A stretch of DNA of 40,212 nucleotides from Pirellulaceae bacterium (GCA_022448645.1 JAKVBZ010000046.1:1-40212); one strand, 5' to 3'. Shown: positions 7,786-17,355, counted from the first letter of the stretch. A program made the numbers and translations. The notes: a model not told the origin generated them from the letters alone.

Positions 7786-10617
7786 ATGGTTCGCGTCGTT
7801 CCCTTCCTGGTGTGCACAACGTTGTTGGCGGTCTGTACCGCCATTGGCGAGGAGCGAGTATGGACCAGCGACACCTTCTTTGACTTGAGTGGTGGTACCT
7901 GCGCCGACGGTGGCGTCAATACCTACGTAGCGGCGGACGGGACGGTGCGGCTTATCAACCTTTGGGACTTCAACAACGACGGCAACTTTGACCTGCCGGT
8001 TGCTTGTGCACAGGATCACGACGAGCGCGTCGAGCTCTTCATCTATTGGGCTGATGAGACCGGCTTTTCCCCGAAACGCCGAACGCTCCTGCCGACCGAG
8101 GGCGCCATCGCCGCGACGGCGGCCGACCTCGATGAAGACGGCTATCCGGAGCTCATCGTGGCCAACCGCTTCGATGGCGAGAATACGAATCTCGACGCGT
8201 ACATTTACTGGGGCAACCCGGACGGTTTTGATGTCTCTCGTCGGACTTCTCTGCCGGCGCGGGCCGCCAGGGCCGTGGCCGTCGCGGATCTCGATCGCGA
8301 CGGCTACCCCGACATTGTGATCGCCAATCAGGGCGTCGAGTACCACATGACCTTCGACAGGTTTCGGGAGTCGTATGTCTACTGGGGGAGCAAGGAAGGA
8401 TATTCGTCCAAGCGGCGCACATCACTCGCGACGATCAACTGCGCCGACGTGAAGGTCTCGGACTTCAACCGCGATGGGCATCTCGACATCCTCTTTGCCA
8501 ACGAGGGACACGTCGAGTCCGACGGCGGCGTTGTCGTGTACCTCGGTAGCTCCTCGAGAGAATTTTCCGGGGAGCGAACCGCTACGCTCCCGGCGGCATT
8601 CCCATCGGACGTCGAGGTCGCAGACCTCGACGGTGACGGATTCGACGAGATCGTCGTCGCGAACCTCTACCGTCTCCGGGGAAAGCACCATCCACCGACT
8701 GGCAATGTTGTCGACACGTACCGCGTGAGTTCCTTCATCTATCACGGAAGCTCGACGGGATACGACGTGGCGCGCCGTACGGAGCTTCCGACTGTCGGAG
8801 CCAACGCCGTCGCCATCGGTGACATCAACCGGGACGACCTGCCCGACCTCGTCTTCGCAAACAGCGCTGCGGATGTCTCGTTCATCTACTGGAACGGCCC
8901 GCGCGGGTTTTCGGTGTCTCGACGGTCCCAGATGCTTGCGGCGAAAGCCCACGATTGTGCGATTGCGGACCTCGACCGTGACGGCCACGCCGACCTTGTC
9001 TTTGCGAACTATGCCTCCGGTGGCTTCTTTGACACCGTCTCCTACATCTACCCCGGTGGGTCGGAGGGCTTTCGCGACGACCGCCGCATCGAGCTGCCGA
9101 CCTCGGGGGCCTCTGGGATCGTCGTCGCCGATCTGAACGTTGACGGGCGCGATGACATTGCCTTCGTGAACAAGATCGAGGGTGTGTCGTTCGGCGGTGG
9201 CACGACCGCCTCCGTAGCGAGCCTCGGACCGACCACGTCGTGGATTTATTGGGGCGATCGCAAGGGGCGGTTCAGCACCGACCGACGTATGTCAATTCCC
9301 ACGAGGCGCGGCACGAACTCCTATAGGAGCGCCGACTTCAACATGGACGGCTACGCCGACATCTTCTACGCCGACGGTACCCGCTATACAGCGATCTACT
9401 GGGGTAGTCCCGCTGGCCTCTCGGTGGAGAACCGAACGTCATTTCCAGACGAGCCCACCAAGAGCGGTCTCGTCGCGGACTACAACCGCGACGGCTATCT
9501 CGACATCCTCATGAACTCGGCAGTCGTCTATGGTGGGAAGTCGGGCTTCTCGAAGGTGAATCGATTCGTTTTTGAGTCCCGCTTGCACTATCCGTCAGTT
9601 GCCGATTTTGATGGCGATGGCTGGATCGACGTCGCCAACTCCGGTCGTGGATGGGTCACGCTCTATTTCAACAGCTCTCAGGGATTTGACAAGGACCGCA
9701 AACAGGTGCTGGAGTTGCCGGGAAAGTACTTTTCTTCGATCAAGTTCGCAGATGTCGATGCGGACGGTTTCCTCGATTTCGTGGCCGTCGTCCAGACCGA
9801 CGACCTGAAACCGATTGGTTCCGGGGAGGCACCCGTACACCACAGCAATCCGTACACCGAGTCGTACATCTTCTGGGGCAGCGCCGGCGGATTCTCCAGC
9901 TCGCGCCGCACGGGATTGCCGACCGTGGGCTCGAACGTGTGCGCCATCGCCGACTTCAACGTCGACGGTCACCTCGACATTTTCTTCTCGAGCTACCTTG
10001 CGGGATTCCACCGCCATCATCCCGGATACCTGTACTGGAACAGCGCCAGTGGATTCGATTCGTCGCGCAGGGACCTGATTCCGGGCTTTTCCGGCTGTGG
10101 CACGTTCGCCGCTGACTGCAACCTCGACGGATATCCTGAACTCTTCGTTGCGAACCATACCCGCGTGGGCAACCACCGGAGCGACATTTGGGTGTACCGT
10201 GGCCGTCCGGCCGGCTTTTCGCCGGACCACCGCGAGTCGCTTCCCGCAACGGGACCGCACTTCTTCTCCTTCGTCGACGTTGGCAATATCGCCGACCGCT
10301 CCGGGCGATACGACTATATCTCGCCAGCCTTCGATGCGGGGCGGGGTGCACTCTTCGAGTCGATTTCTTGGGACACCTCGACTCCCTTCCACACCGCGGT
10401 GGAATTTCAGCTGCGCACAGCCGCGACAGAGGCCGAGCTCGAGGTGGCCGTGTGGACGGGGCCCAACGGCGAGAAAAGTTTTTTTAAAGCGAGTGGATCT
10501 CGTATCCCCCCACCGCCTGCCGGTCACCGTTGGATGCAGTACAAGGCGACCTTGGTAAGTCCGAACTCGGCGAACACGCCGGTTCTGCGGGCTGTGTCGG
10601 TTCGGTATAGCTCGTAG
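7786..10617 (+). CDS. Secreted FG-GAP/VCBS repeat protein (integrin-alpha-like beta-propeller), 943 aa
   Basis: A signal peptide (MVRVVPFLVCTTLLAVCTAI, cleavage near residue 20) is followed by about fourteen repeats of 50-65 residues. Each has a calcium-binding core of the type ADLDRDGYPDIVIAN and usually a companion stretch YWG...GFS...RRTSLPT. Repeats of this kind fold into one or more seven-bladed propellers. The last 100 residues form a different beta domain (FHTAVEFQLRTAATEAELEV, then LRAVSVRYSS). The start at 7786 has GAGG 9 nt upstream and begins the signal peptide; the frame is open from a GTG at 7744. The gene is much richer in G+C than its neighbours: 42 of 60 bases in 8101-8160, against 28 of 60 in 6001-6060 of the peptidase gene. 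It was probably acquired or shaped by different selection. The binding target is unknown. Confidence 0.9.
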   Translation: MVRVVPFLVCTTLLAVCTAIGEERVWTSDTFFDLSGGTCADGGVNTYVAADGTVRLINLWDFNNDGNFDLPVACAQDHDERVELFIYWADETGFSPKRRTLLPTEGAIAATAADLDEDGYPELIVANRFDGENTNLDAYIYWGNPDGFDVSRRTSLPARAARAVAVADLDRDGYPDIVIANQGVEYHMTFDRFRESYVYWGSKEGYSSKRRTSLATINCADVKVSDFNRDGHLDILFANEGHVESDGGVVVYLGSSSREFSGERTATLPAAFPSDVEVADLDGDGFDEIVVANLYRLRGKHHPPTGNVVDTYRVSSFIYHGSSTGYDVARRTELPTVGANAVAIGDINRDDLPDLVFANSAADVSFIYWNGPRGFSVSRRSQMLAAKAHDCAIADLDRDGHADLVFANYASGGFFDTVSYIYPGGSEGFRDDRRIELPTSGASGIVVADLNVDGRDDIAFVNKIEGVSFGGGTTASVASLGPTTSWIYWGDRKGRFSTDRRMSIPTRRGTNSYRSADFNMDGYADIFYADGTRYTAIYWGSPAGLSVENRTSFPDEPTKSGLVADYNRDGYLDILMNSAVVYGGKSGFSKVNRFVFESRLHYPSVADFDGDGWIDVANSGRGWVTLYFNSSQGFDKDRKQVLELPGKYFSSIKFADVDADGFLDFVAVVQTDDLKPIGSGEAPVHHSNPYTESYIFWGSAGGFSSSRRTGLPTVGSNVCAIADFNVDGHLDIFFSSYLAGFHRHHPGYLYWNSASGFDSSRRDLIPGFSGCGTFAADCNLDGYPELFVANHTRVGNHRSDIWVYRGRPAGFSPDHRESLPATGPHFFSFVDVGNIADRSGRYDYISPAFDAGRGALFESISWDTSTPFHTAVEFQLRTAATEAELEVAVWTGPNGEKSFFKASGSRIPPPPAGHRWMQYKATLVSPNSANTPVLRAVSVRYSS

Positions 10618-10689
10618 AAGCCCTTGTTGACAAGGAACGGCATGCTTTCCGAACTCCCCGTTCGACTTGATTGCGCCTCGGTGCGCGAT

Positions 10690-12603
10690 TTAGCTTCCAT
10701 CACCGTGCTCGTGATTTGTCTTCTTCCGAATGGCCACCTCTGCTCCAGCGACTACCACAGAGTGTTCGGCACGCTCTTTTTCGCTATAGTCGCGTTCAGC
10801 GTAGGGGGCAAAAATCACCATGGTACTGTAATTATCAAGGGTGTTGCGACCATTGCACCGTGCCAGGTTGCCGTTCAGGATGACCAAATCGTTCCATCCT
10901 TCAAGTATGTCCTGAGTCTTGAATCGGAAGTTGTATGCAATATGCTTTGCAACATGCTTTGTGAATAACGGAGACTCGGCGCGGGACTTGTCGTGCACGT
11001 CGAACAGGAGCTCATCGGTTTCCTCGCTCTTCCACTGCGGCCAAGAACCGTTGAAACTCACGCCGATAATAGCCGGACGATCCCTTTTCTCGACGATGAC
11101 CTGAACAATGACTTCGAGATCACTTTCCGGCGGCTCGGCGCACATGGGCATATGCAATGACTTCATAGCTCCAGGCTCGAGTGATGTCGGAAAGTGGGCT
11201 ACGCTTTCAAAAAGAGGTCTGACCCATGGACCGAACTGATAGCTCGATCCGTACAACTTTTCAAGCCCGCGCAGAGATTCGATAAGATGGTTGTCTTGGA
11301 GGTCAGAGGGCTGACAACTCAGGAGATACGCTGCTGAAAAGTTGAAGTAATCGATGCCATCGGCGCCAGCCACCAGTTTGCTTGCGGCGTCGCCTCGAAG
11401 TATTTCAACACAGTGGGGAGCGATGCGGGGGCCGCTTCCGCCGTGTGCCGGAGCGTATACAGGCAGCCAGTTAAACTGCTTCTCAATCATTCCATATACG
11501 GCGATATCTTCTCCGAGTCGGCTCTTCAGGTTGCTGTAACGTATGTCCCTGGCTGTCACAACCAAGTCACTCGGGCTGACAAAGTCGATCAGCCCAGAAC
11601 GCGCAATGTCAACCACATCTAAACCGATGCTACGCATCAAGCCAATATTGGGAGGGCACTTGATACCCAGGGCGTAGGGTTTGCCAGTTTTTTTCTCTTT
11701 CCTGCGAGCAAGTTCGCGAATCTCGGAGTGCCATGCTGTCATCTCCGCGATATCTGATTTCGTCGCAGGTGGCTCGCAGCATATTGGGTCGCGCGTCCAA
11801 TCGAACTCCATGCCTTCGAAATCGTAATCATTGATTAGTTCCCGTATCAGAGTAAGCATGTGGTTGCGGACTTCTGGAAGTCCGTAGTCTAGTCCCACCT
11901 TGATCCCCAGAGCGTTTTGATGCGGGAAGATGAATGTGTTCTTCTGCTTTTTGTCAGGTCTCCCATGAAATGGGCTATTAGGCCAGTCGTCAGGATCGGC
12001 GGCGCCGTGTGTGTCGTTCATTCTTAGAGATAACCATGGCGCAATCCCTCTCTGCCGGCAGCCACTGCATACCTCAGCAAGCCAATCTATACCCGATTCT
12101 CTTAAGTCATAGGCGTTATTATATCTTCTGACGGATGCATCAATGAACTTGCTTTTTTTCGCCTTCAAAACATCCGACAAGTCATCAGACACAAAGAAAT
12201 CGCGATCACCTCTGGTATACCCGTCTATGGCGGTTGGCCAGGCTTTGCTGGGATGCCAGGCTACGTTGGTGTTCGGGCCCACAAGAAGAGTGTCGATTCC
12301 AACATCCACCAGCTTGTCCAGATATTGATGCGTGGCTTTCGGGGAATAACCGCCATCTGAGATCCACTTCTTTTTCTTTGGGATGTTGATGAAAAGATTG
12401 AAGAAGTCAGCAAAGTCCGCATGAAACAGGTGTCGATTCTTCAAAGGGCTTTGCGGCGAATCGTTGATCGTGCTGCGCTGGTGATTCACAGTAACGGCCT
12501 CCTCCGCGCGGAGGCCGATCGCTGGCCCTGACATGCTGACTGTGAGAGTGACTACAATCGCCAATCTTTGTGAAAGGCCACTGTCGCATCGTAGGTGTGT
12601 CAT
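10690..12603 (-). CDS. Secreted glycoside-hydrolase-like (GHL10-type) TIM-barrel protein
   Basis: The 637-aa protein begins with an export signal ending near GLRAEE. The barrel region includes GIDTLLVGPNTNVAW, RQRGIAPWLSLRMNDTHG (with residues that usually line the active site), GLDYGLPEVRNHMLTLIREL, and the strand YDFEGMEFDWTRDP, whose acidic residues are the likely catalytic or ligand-binding ones. This order is typical of the uncharacterised GH10-like families of planctomycetes and Verrucomicrobia. The C-terminal 130 residues form a beta domain (EVIVQVIVEKRDRPAIIGVS). It converges on the FG-GAP gene with 72 bp between their stops, and the fucosidase lies upstream on the same strand. Carbohydrate hydrolysis is likely, but the substrate cannot be named. 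Confidence 0.75.
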   Translation of the reverse strand: MTHLRCDSGLSQRLAIVVTLTVSMSGPAIGLRAEEAVTVNHQRSTINDSPQSPLKNRHLFHADFADFFNLFINIPKKKKWISDGGYSPKATHQYLDKLVDVGIDTLLVGPNTNVAWHPSKAWPTAIDGYTRGDRDFFVSDDLSDVLKAKKSKFIDASVRRYNNAYDLRESGIDWLAEVCSGCRQRGIAPWLSLRMNDTHGAADPDDWPNSPFHGRPDKKQKNTFIFPHQNALGIKVGLDYGLPEVRNHMLTLIRELINDYDFEGMEFDWTRDPICCEPPATKSDIAEMTAWHSEIRELARRKEKKTGKPYALGIKCPPNIGLMRSIGLDVVDIARSGLIDFVSPSDLVVTARDIRYSNLKSRLGEDIAVYGMIEKQFNWLPVYAPAHGGSGPRIAPHCVEILRGDAASKLVAGADGIDYFNFSAAYLLSCQPSDLQDNHLIESLRGLEKLYGSSYQFGPWVRPLFESVAHFPTSLEPGAMKSLHMPMCAEPPESDLEVIVQVIVEKRDRPAIIGVSFNGSWPQWKSEETDELLFDVHDKSRAESPLFTKHVAKHIAYNFRFKTQDILEGWNDLVILNGNLARCNGRNTLDNYSTMVIFAPYAERDYSEKERAEHSVVVAGAEVAIRKKTNHEHGDGS

Positions 12604-12791
12604 GTTTCTTTTAATCTTTGGGTTGGCGAATGTTCCGAATATTTTGAATTCGAGGTGTCAACAGTACAAAAAAACGGCTCTTCTGTGAGATGTAAATAAT
12701 CAGCCGCAGCGAGCCTGGTGCCGGAGTTCGTATGGCACATGCTTCTTCGTTGTGGTTCTGCAGAAATACTCTGCAATGGTTTTCTGATCCG

Positions 12792-14147
12792 TCATTCTAC
12801 CCATCGCGGTTGTGGGGTGATCTTGAGCGAGTATGCGTGATCGCAGGGAATTTCAGGACCGTGTTTTTCGACGCCATTCTCCCACCACGAGGGCATGCGA
12901 ATCTGTAAGTGGCCAGAAGACTGTTGCCACGATAAGGGCTCGTCCACTCCCAGTAGATGAATGGTCGTGTCTGGAGCTGCTTGTAAACCAGGTAGCACGG
13001 TTTCACGCTGTGGCCAGTCGAGCAGGATAGCGTAGAGCGAATTTCGCTTGGTGGTGAATTCTACGTCAATGCCCGCAGTCGTCTTGCTGTGGGGCCGTCC
13101 GTCGACCCACGGTCTGGTTCCAAAGATGGCCTCTCCGTTGACTGACAACCATGGGCCTAGCTGTAACAGGGCGCGTTTTTGGCTGGGATATTCGAGATCT
13201 GGGAAAATGGCTAGTTCAAGATTACCGCCGTGGCTGGTTACGTGAATCAACCAGTCGATGAGGTTCTTTGTACGGCCGCGGGATCGACCGTGAGGTGCGC
13301 GGTTGCCACCTCGAAACACCTCCTCGTAGCGGACATAGTGGCCATCCGAGATTTCCTCGGCTGCGGCCGAGTGGGCTGCTTCCCGGCGGTACCAGTCTCC
13401 GTGAACGAGTCGCTTGCCCCACGTCGCCTGTTTGTAAGCGCCCAGCGCATCTTCGCAGGCTACCTCGTTTGGCTTGGCGGCATGATTGTAGTAGTAGGCC
13501 AACAGCTCGCGGCTCTTCAAATCATCGGCAGGAAAGCTCAGCTTGTCGCCGTCCAGCCAGATTGAGCTAGGTTGGAAACGGTCGATCAACTCATACTTCA
13601 TTTCTAGCCAGTATGGGCACACGTCAGGTCGGATGACGTTGAAGAAGAAGCCAAATCGGAGACCTCTCGCCCGTATGGCTTGGGATAACTCGGCGGTGAA
13701 ATCCCTGTTGTCCGGTCCGATCTTCGTAAAGGGGCTACCTTGGACATCGGTGTAACGACTGATGTAATTAGCGAAATAACCATGCGCCTTGGGAGCGAAA
13801 ACCACGTATTTGGCACCCGCATCGAGGGCCAGTTGTGCCAGGTCGTTGGCGTCCCAAACACCGTTGTCCCAGGCGCTCCGAGCGAAGTTGTATTTTTTGT
13901 TCCGGCCGATGTGTCGCTGCTCCACGTACGGTTGGCCGTCGTGCAATGCCCACCAGCTGTCCCATTCGGCCTGGTTTGGCGCCGGGCTATAGATCATCAG
14001 TCCTAGCTTGGCGTCCATGAACCATTTTGGCGTTGGATGCGTGTCAAGTGATTCCCAAACCGGCTGAAACTCGCCACCCATGACCGGCACAAAAGTACAC
14101 CCTGCTGAAAGCAGCACCGCCAGAATGATTTGCCGAGTCTGTCTCAT
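12792..14147 (-). CDS. Alpha-L-fucosidase-like glycoside hydrolase, family GH29
   Basis: The 451-aa product starts with a signal peptide (QIILAVLLSAGCTFVPVMGG); the Cys in it could alternatively be a lipobox. The GH29 features follow in order: WFMDAKLGLMIYSPAPNQAEW near residue 42, AGAKYVVFAPKAHGYFANY, DFTAELSQAIRARGLRFGFFF, and the nucleophile strand PSSIWLDGDKL, in which Asp replaces the usual position of WFDG. Family members usually show 'IHWG' after the first motif; here it is IYSP, so this is a divergent branch. NLIDWLIHVTSHGGNLELAI corresponds to the conserved 'VSKNGNLLLNI' strand. The C-terminal 100 residues form a beta domain. It would remove alpha-linked fucose from sulfated or algal glycans outside the cell. 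Exact specificity is uncertain. Confidence 0.85.
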   Translation of the reverse strand: MRQTRQIILAVLLSAGCTFVPVMGGEFQPVWESLDTHPTPKWFMDAKLGLMIYSPAPNQAEWDSWWALHDGQPYVEQRHIGRNKKYNFARSAWDNGVWDANDLAQLALDAGAKYVVFAPKAHGYFANYISRYTDVQGSPFTKIGPDNRDFTAELSQAIRARGLRFGFFFNVIRPDVCPYWLEMKYELIDRFQPSSIWLDGDKLSFPADDLKSRELLAYYYNHAAKPNEVACEDALGAYKQATWGKRLVHGDWYRREAAHSAAAEEISDGHYVRYEEVFRGGNRAPHGRSRGRTKNLIDWLIHVTSHGGNLELAIFPDLEYPSQKRALLQLGPWLSVNGEAIFGTRPWVDGRPHSKTTAGIDVEFTTKRNSLYAILLDWPQRETVLPGLQAAPDTTIHLLGVDEPLSWQQSSGHLQIRMPSWWENGVEKHGPEIPCDHAYSLKITPQPRWVE

Positions 14148-14779
14148 CGTTGGGACCTATATTTCCTCCCAGGAATGATTTTGAAATGCCTGCGTGTCTG
14201 TGACACCAACTATTGTAACCTCAGCGCCGTCTCGCAAGTCAAACGCGTAGAATTGTCGGTATTTTTTTGCGTGTTATGCGGTCGATAGTGGCGGTGTCAA
14301 CTCCTTGCTTTCACTGACTGATAACTGATGACTGATAGGAATTTTGATTTCCCACGAGTCTACCAGCAAAAGGTGCCAATTGAAGGTGTGCTTGTGCTGG
14401 AAGATGGGCGCGCTGCCTTCCAGCACACGTACCGCCGGCCGTTTCTAGAAGCGGGAAGCCAAATGGAGACCTGTCAGAGTGCAACACGCATGTGGATCGA
14501 CGTAGAATATTTCTTGAATGGTCTTTGCCTTAATTTTTTAAAAATACGTAAGCTAGCCGCATCAGATTTCATCTTTGTAGGAGCCGTGTGTCAACGTCTC
14601 ACTGACACACCGCTGCGTGTCATGATTGTCGTAATACGCAGCGGAACCTTAGCAATTGCCCAGTATCAAGCAGCAACGAGTTATTCACCGCCAATTCGCC
14701 TTGAATTTAACCATTCGGCTCACAGGCTTAGCATCTTGGGGACGGGGCCATGATGTACTACGCTGGCAAACCGGTGGGA
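14148..14779. other. Intergenic region with inverted repeat, no gene recognised
   Basis: About 630 bp lies between the fucosidase start and the VOC stop. It contains a short iterated ACTGAT motif around 14314-14338 and a perfect inverted repeat (listed separately). An open frame at 14328-14753 on the plus strand has no ribosome binding site and no protein-like pattern. The fucosidase promoter probably lies in this region. Confidence 0.45.
14393..14427. repeat. Perfect 11-bp inverted repeat with 13-nt loop
   Basis: TGTGCTGGAAG (14393-14403) pairs with CTTCCAGCACA (14417-14427). There is no adjacent T-run on either strand. It lies downstream of the VOC gene and upstream of the fucosidase, so it could be an operator or a transcript-end hairpin. 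Confidence 0.5.
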
Positions 14780-15181
14780 TCAAGCTTCCGGAGTGCGATG
14801 CGAGTCGATCACTTCAAAGACGTAACCATTTTGGTCCCGGAAAAAGAATCTCTCGAATGGTGTGTCACGTTCTGGTGCGATCAACTCGGCGCCATGCTCA
14901 ACCAACTTTTTCTTTAACTCGGAAAAACCAGTCGCGGGATAGTTGATGGCAACATGACGACCAAATTCCCGCTCAAAAGGAGAAATCTCGAACGCAGGAT
15001 CTTGCACCAGATGGAGCTCTTGGTCGGGGGCGACGGCCAGCCATGCTGAGACACAGTCGATGTTCTGAGGTCGATTGATCGGTGTCCAGCCCAGTGTTTG
15101 TTGAAAGAATTTAGCACTGCTGGAAACATCACGTGTAGCTAAGGTGATGTGGGCGAATGAAGAAGTGTTTGTCTGGTTCAT
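14780..15181 (-). CDS. VOC (glyoxalase/bleomycin-resistance/dioxygenase fold) family protein
   Basis: The 133-aa protein shows the paired beta-alpha-beta-beta-beta modules of the vicinal oxygen chelate fold. The metal ligand positions are filled: His in FAHITLATRDV, Glu in DQELHLVQD, His in FGRHVAINY and Glu in NGYVFEVIDSH. The length is normal for a single-domain member. It starts 4 bp after the stop of the upstream hydrolase gene, so the two are co-transcribed and possibly translationally coupled. VOC enzymes range from lactoylglutathione lyase to extradiol dioxygenase; the reaction here cannot be assigned, though linkage suggests a role in processing a sugar-derived compound. Confidence 0.88.
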   Translation of the reverse strand: MNQTNTSSFAHITLATRDVSSSAKFFQQTLGWTPINRPQNIDCVSAWLAVAPDQELHLVQDPAFEISPFEREFGRHVAINYPATGFSELKKKLVEHGAELIAPERDTPFERFFFRDQNGYVFEVIDSHRTPEA

Positions 15182-15184
15182 GAT

Positions 15185-16222
15185 TCATGAAGATGCGGAA
15201 ATGGTACCACTGGCGCTTGCGATACGCCAAATTCCCTGGCTGTCACAGCCAGCATAATACATGCGATATTGTTTGGCAGAAAGGTGCAGTAGGGACATGT
15301 CCTCTGCGTGAACCGCGTCAATACCGTGGTTGCCGTAACCACGTCCCTCCAGGATACATTCACCTTGTTCCCAATGTAAACCGTCTACCGATTGAGTCAC
15401 AAAAATGCGAGACCGATACCCGGCCATATCAACAGCGATCGATGTCTCAGCGAAATTCTTGCTGCTTCCATCGTGTATGGCATGGACATTGTTGGAAGGA
15501 TGGGTAGGCACAACGGTTCCCGCAGGAACGTCTTGCCACGCCGAGTAAAACATGGTCCAGCTTCCGCCATGCTTCGTTGGCGGAACGACTTCCGCAGCCG
15601 AAATTGACATCGTGTCATCTTCGGCGCCGTCGAAACTTAATCGCCATCCCTGTTCCCATTCGAAGGCCAGGCCATCGCGTGTCACAGCGCTACGCACACC
15701 AAATGTATGCTGGCCATCCTGTTCCATCGAAACCGTGCAATACAATCGTCCGCCTCCGCTTGGAAGTGACACGAATCTAGGGGATCGCACGCCAGTTGTG
15801 TCCTTCAAGCGAATACCAGGTTCGATGTTCCAGTGCAGCATGTCTGTTGAGTTGGCACTACCAATCGAGCAAGGATCATCCGCAGGTCCACTCAGCTGGT
15901 AATACATGCGCCAGCTCCCATCAGCACAGGGAGTCACCGAAGGCACTAAAGCTCGTAGCCGTCCTGTGGAGCCGTTCCATGGCGGAGCGACACGGATTCC
16001 CGGATCTGGCTGAAAGGTGAATCCATCCTCAGAAAAAGCACTGAGAATGTATCCTTGACATTCTGGAAAGGGCTTTGCCGGACCAACCCCAGTGTAGTAC
16101 AGGCGGTATCCGCCTGCCGGCACACGTGTGATACAAGGACCCAGTAGTTTTCCCGAATCCAGATCCCTTGAATCTTCTAGTCGGGGACCAGGATCTCGTT
16201 GCCATGAATGTTGTACTGTCAA
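15185..16222 (-). CDS. Five-bladed beta-propeller glycosidase-like protein (GH32/GH43/GH130 superfamily style)
   Basis: The 345-aa protein has repeated blades of the kind AGGYRLYYTGVGP, DGSWRMYYQLSG, GSWTMFYSAWQD and AKQYRMYYAGCD, separated by segments such as STDMLHWNIEPGIRL and SVDGLHWEQGECIL. This is the pattern of arabinanase/levansucrase-like five-bladed propellers. No signal peptide is visible, so the protein is probably cytoplasmic. The start is a TTG at 16222: an in-frame TAA lies just upstream, no ATG is available before the conserved part, and AAGGA is placed about 7 nt before the TTG. Catalytic acidic residues cannot be fixed by eye. It forms an operon with the VOC gene. Confidence 0.72.
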   Translation of the reverse strand: MTVQHSWQRDPGPRLEDSRDLDSGKLLGPCITRVPAGGYRLYYTGVGPAKPFPECQGYILSAFSEDGFTFQPDPGIRVAPPWNGSTGRLRALVPSVTPCADGSWRMYYQLSGPADDPCSIGSANSTDMLHWNIEPGIRLKDTTGVRSPRFVSLPSGGGRLYCTVSMEQDGQHTFGVRSAVTRDGLAFEWEQGWRLSFDGAEDDTMSISAAEVVPPTKHGGSWTMFYSAWQDVPAGTVVPTHPSNNVHAIHDGSSKNFAETSIAVDMAGYRSRIFVTQSVDGLHWEQGECILEGRGYGNHGIDAVHAEDMSLLHLSAKQYRMYYAGCDSQGIWRIASASGTISASS

Positions 16223-16267
16223 AATTAATCCTTAGATCAGATTCCACTCAGCGGCGGGGTCTTGATG

Positions 16268-17140
16268 TTACCGTTTTGCAGAAGCTGTCCTCATTGCAAC
16301 GGCAAGCGATCCTGTGGCTTCCACCACGTATTCCTGATTGGCGATCATGCGAGTTTGTCGGAATGTTACAGGACCTTGAAAGTTGACATGCACAATGCGA
16401 CAAGTGTTGAGTTGAACCGCAAAGTGCCCAGACATGTGCGAGCTGGTTCGTGGCCCCTCATGAGTAACACTTTTTAGTTGAGCCGAAAAGAGTCCGCAAG
16501 TCACTCCGTCAATGTCCTGTACCTTTTCCAGCTTCATCGGCATCTTTTGTGATTCAGCCCCCTCCTGCCGTGATCCAAGGAAGCAACTCGCTAGATGTCC
16601 TGGAAGGTACACGGTGTCTCCGACCGAAACAGTACGGCCATTAAGAAATGTTGCAAGTGGATTGGGGCGTCCGACGGCTTCCATGCTATGACGCACGATC
16701 ATCAATTCTTCTTCTTCGGGAACGTTGCCGTCAGGATCGGTTACGATGAGCTTGTCTTTCACGCGTTCTACGATGTATGTCTTTCCAGCCACCGGCTGAG
16801 ACAACCATTCATAGTCTTTTTGGTCGGTTTCTCCCACTTGACGAACTGCCTTTTCAAAATGAACTCGCACACGAGATGAGTATCCGGATTTCACGTCAAG
16901 TATGGTCAACCTTCTCAATTGCTGTTGTTGGTCGTGGTTCGAGGTTTCCTGGGGTTCCTGGCCAGGGTAGCGGTAACGCGTTTTCATCCGCATGTTGAAC
17001 TGCACAGAATTAACCCACTGTTCTCCCAGGACGGGATTCTGGTGGCGGAACGTGAATTGTTCTTGAGCCTCAACACAAACTCCAAAAACTTGAAGAACTA
17101 GGATGTTAGCGAAAGCCAGCAGGGGCAATGACGGACGCAT
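16268..17140 (-). CDS. Secreted protein of unknown function, 290 aa
   Basis: A signal peptide (RPSLPLLAFANILVLQVFGV, cleavage near VEA-QE) precedes a mostly beta-strand protein without a motif I recognise. Segments such as KTYIVERVKDKLIVTDPDGN, VSVGDTVYLPGHLASCFLG and GHFAVQLNTCRIVHVNFQGP resemble planctomycete proteins annotated only as hypothetical (DUF6263-like in style). The ATG at 17140 is preferred over the in-frame GTG at 17155 because GAGGAG sits at the right distance before it. The 215-bp gap to the methyltransferase upstream suggests an independent transcript. Confidence 0.7.
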   Translation of the reverse strand: MRPSLPLLAFANILVLQVFGVCVEAQEQFTFRHQNPVLGEQWVNSVQFNMRMKTRYRYPGQEPQETSNHDQQQQLRRLTILDVKSGYSSRVRVHFEKAVRQVGETDQKDYEWLSQPVAGKTYIVERVKDKLIVTDPDGNVPEEEELMIVRHSMEAVGRPNPLATFLNGRTVSVGDTVYLPGHLASCFLGSRQEGAESQKMPMKLEKVQDIDGVTCGLFSAQLKSVTHEGPRTSSHMSGHFAVQLNTCRIVHVNFQGPVTFRQTRMIANQEYVVEATGSLAVAMRTASAKR

Positions 17141-17355
17141 GGTGAGTCTCCTCACATTTCACTCGAAAAGAAACGTGGTGATGATCGCGGGGCAAATGAT
17201 CCAGAGGATGCGTCACCTCGTCAAGTCGAGCTAACGTGTCGCAGCGTTGCTAGCAGGTCACTGCAACGTAATGTCGGCAATGAGGTCGTTATCAATCGTT
17301 AGGCCACACGTGACACACAAGCTGTGATTCATCTTGAGTAACGAATCGAAAATAG

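Noticed and set aside
7744..8346. Long minus-strand open frame overlapping the start of the FG-GAP gene
   Set aside because: It mirrors the G+C-rich codons of the real gene and has no ribosome binding site or domain; only its last 56 codons, beyond the gene, look protein-like and are listed separately with low confidence.
9595..10527. 310-codon minus-strand frame inside the FG-GAP gene
   Set aside because: Shadow of a high-G+C coding strand; Val/Arg/Glu-rich without a motif, while the plus strand has clear calcium-binding repeats.
14328..14753. 141-codon plus-strand frame in the gap before the VOC gene
   Set aside because: No ribosome binding site, no domain or membrane pattern, and it contains the inverted repeat.
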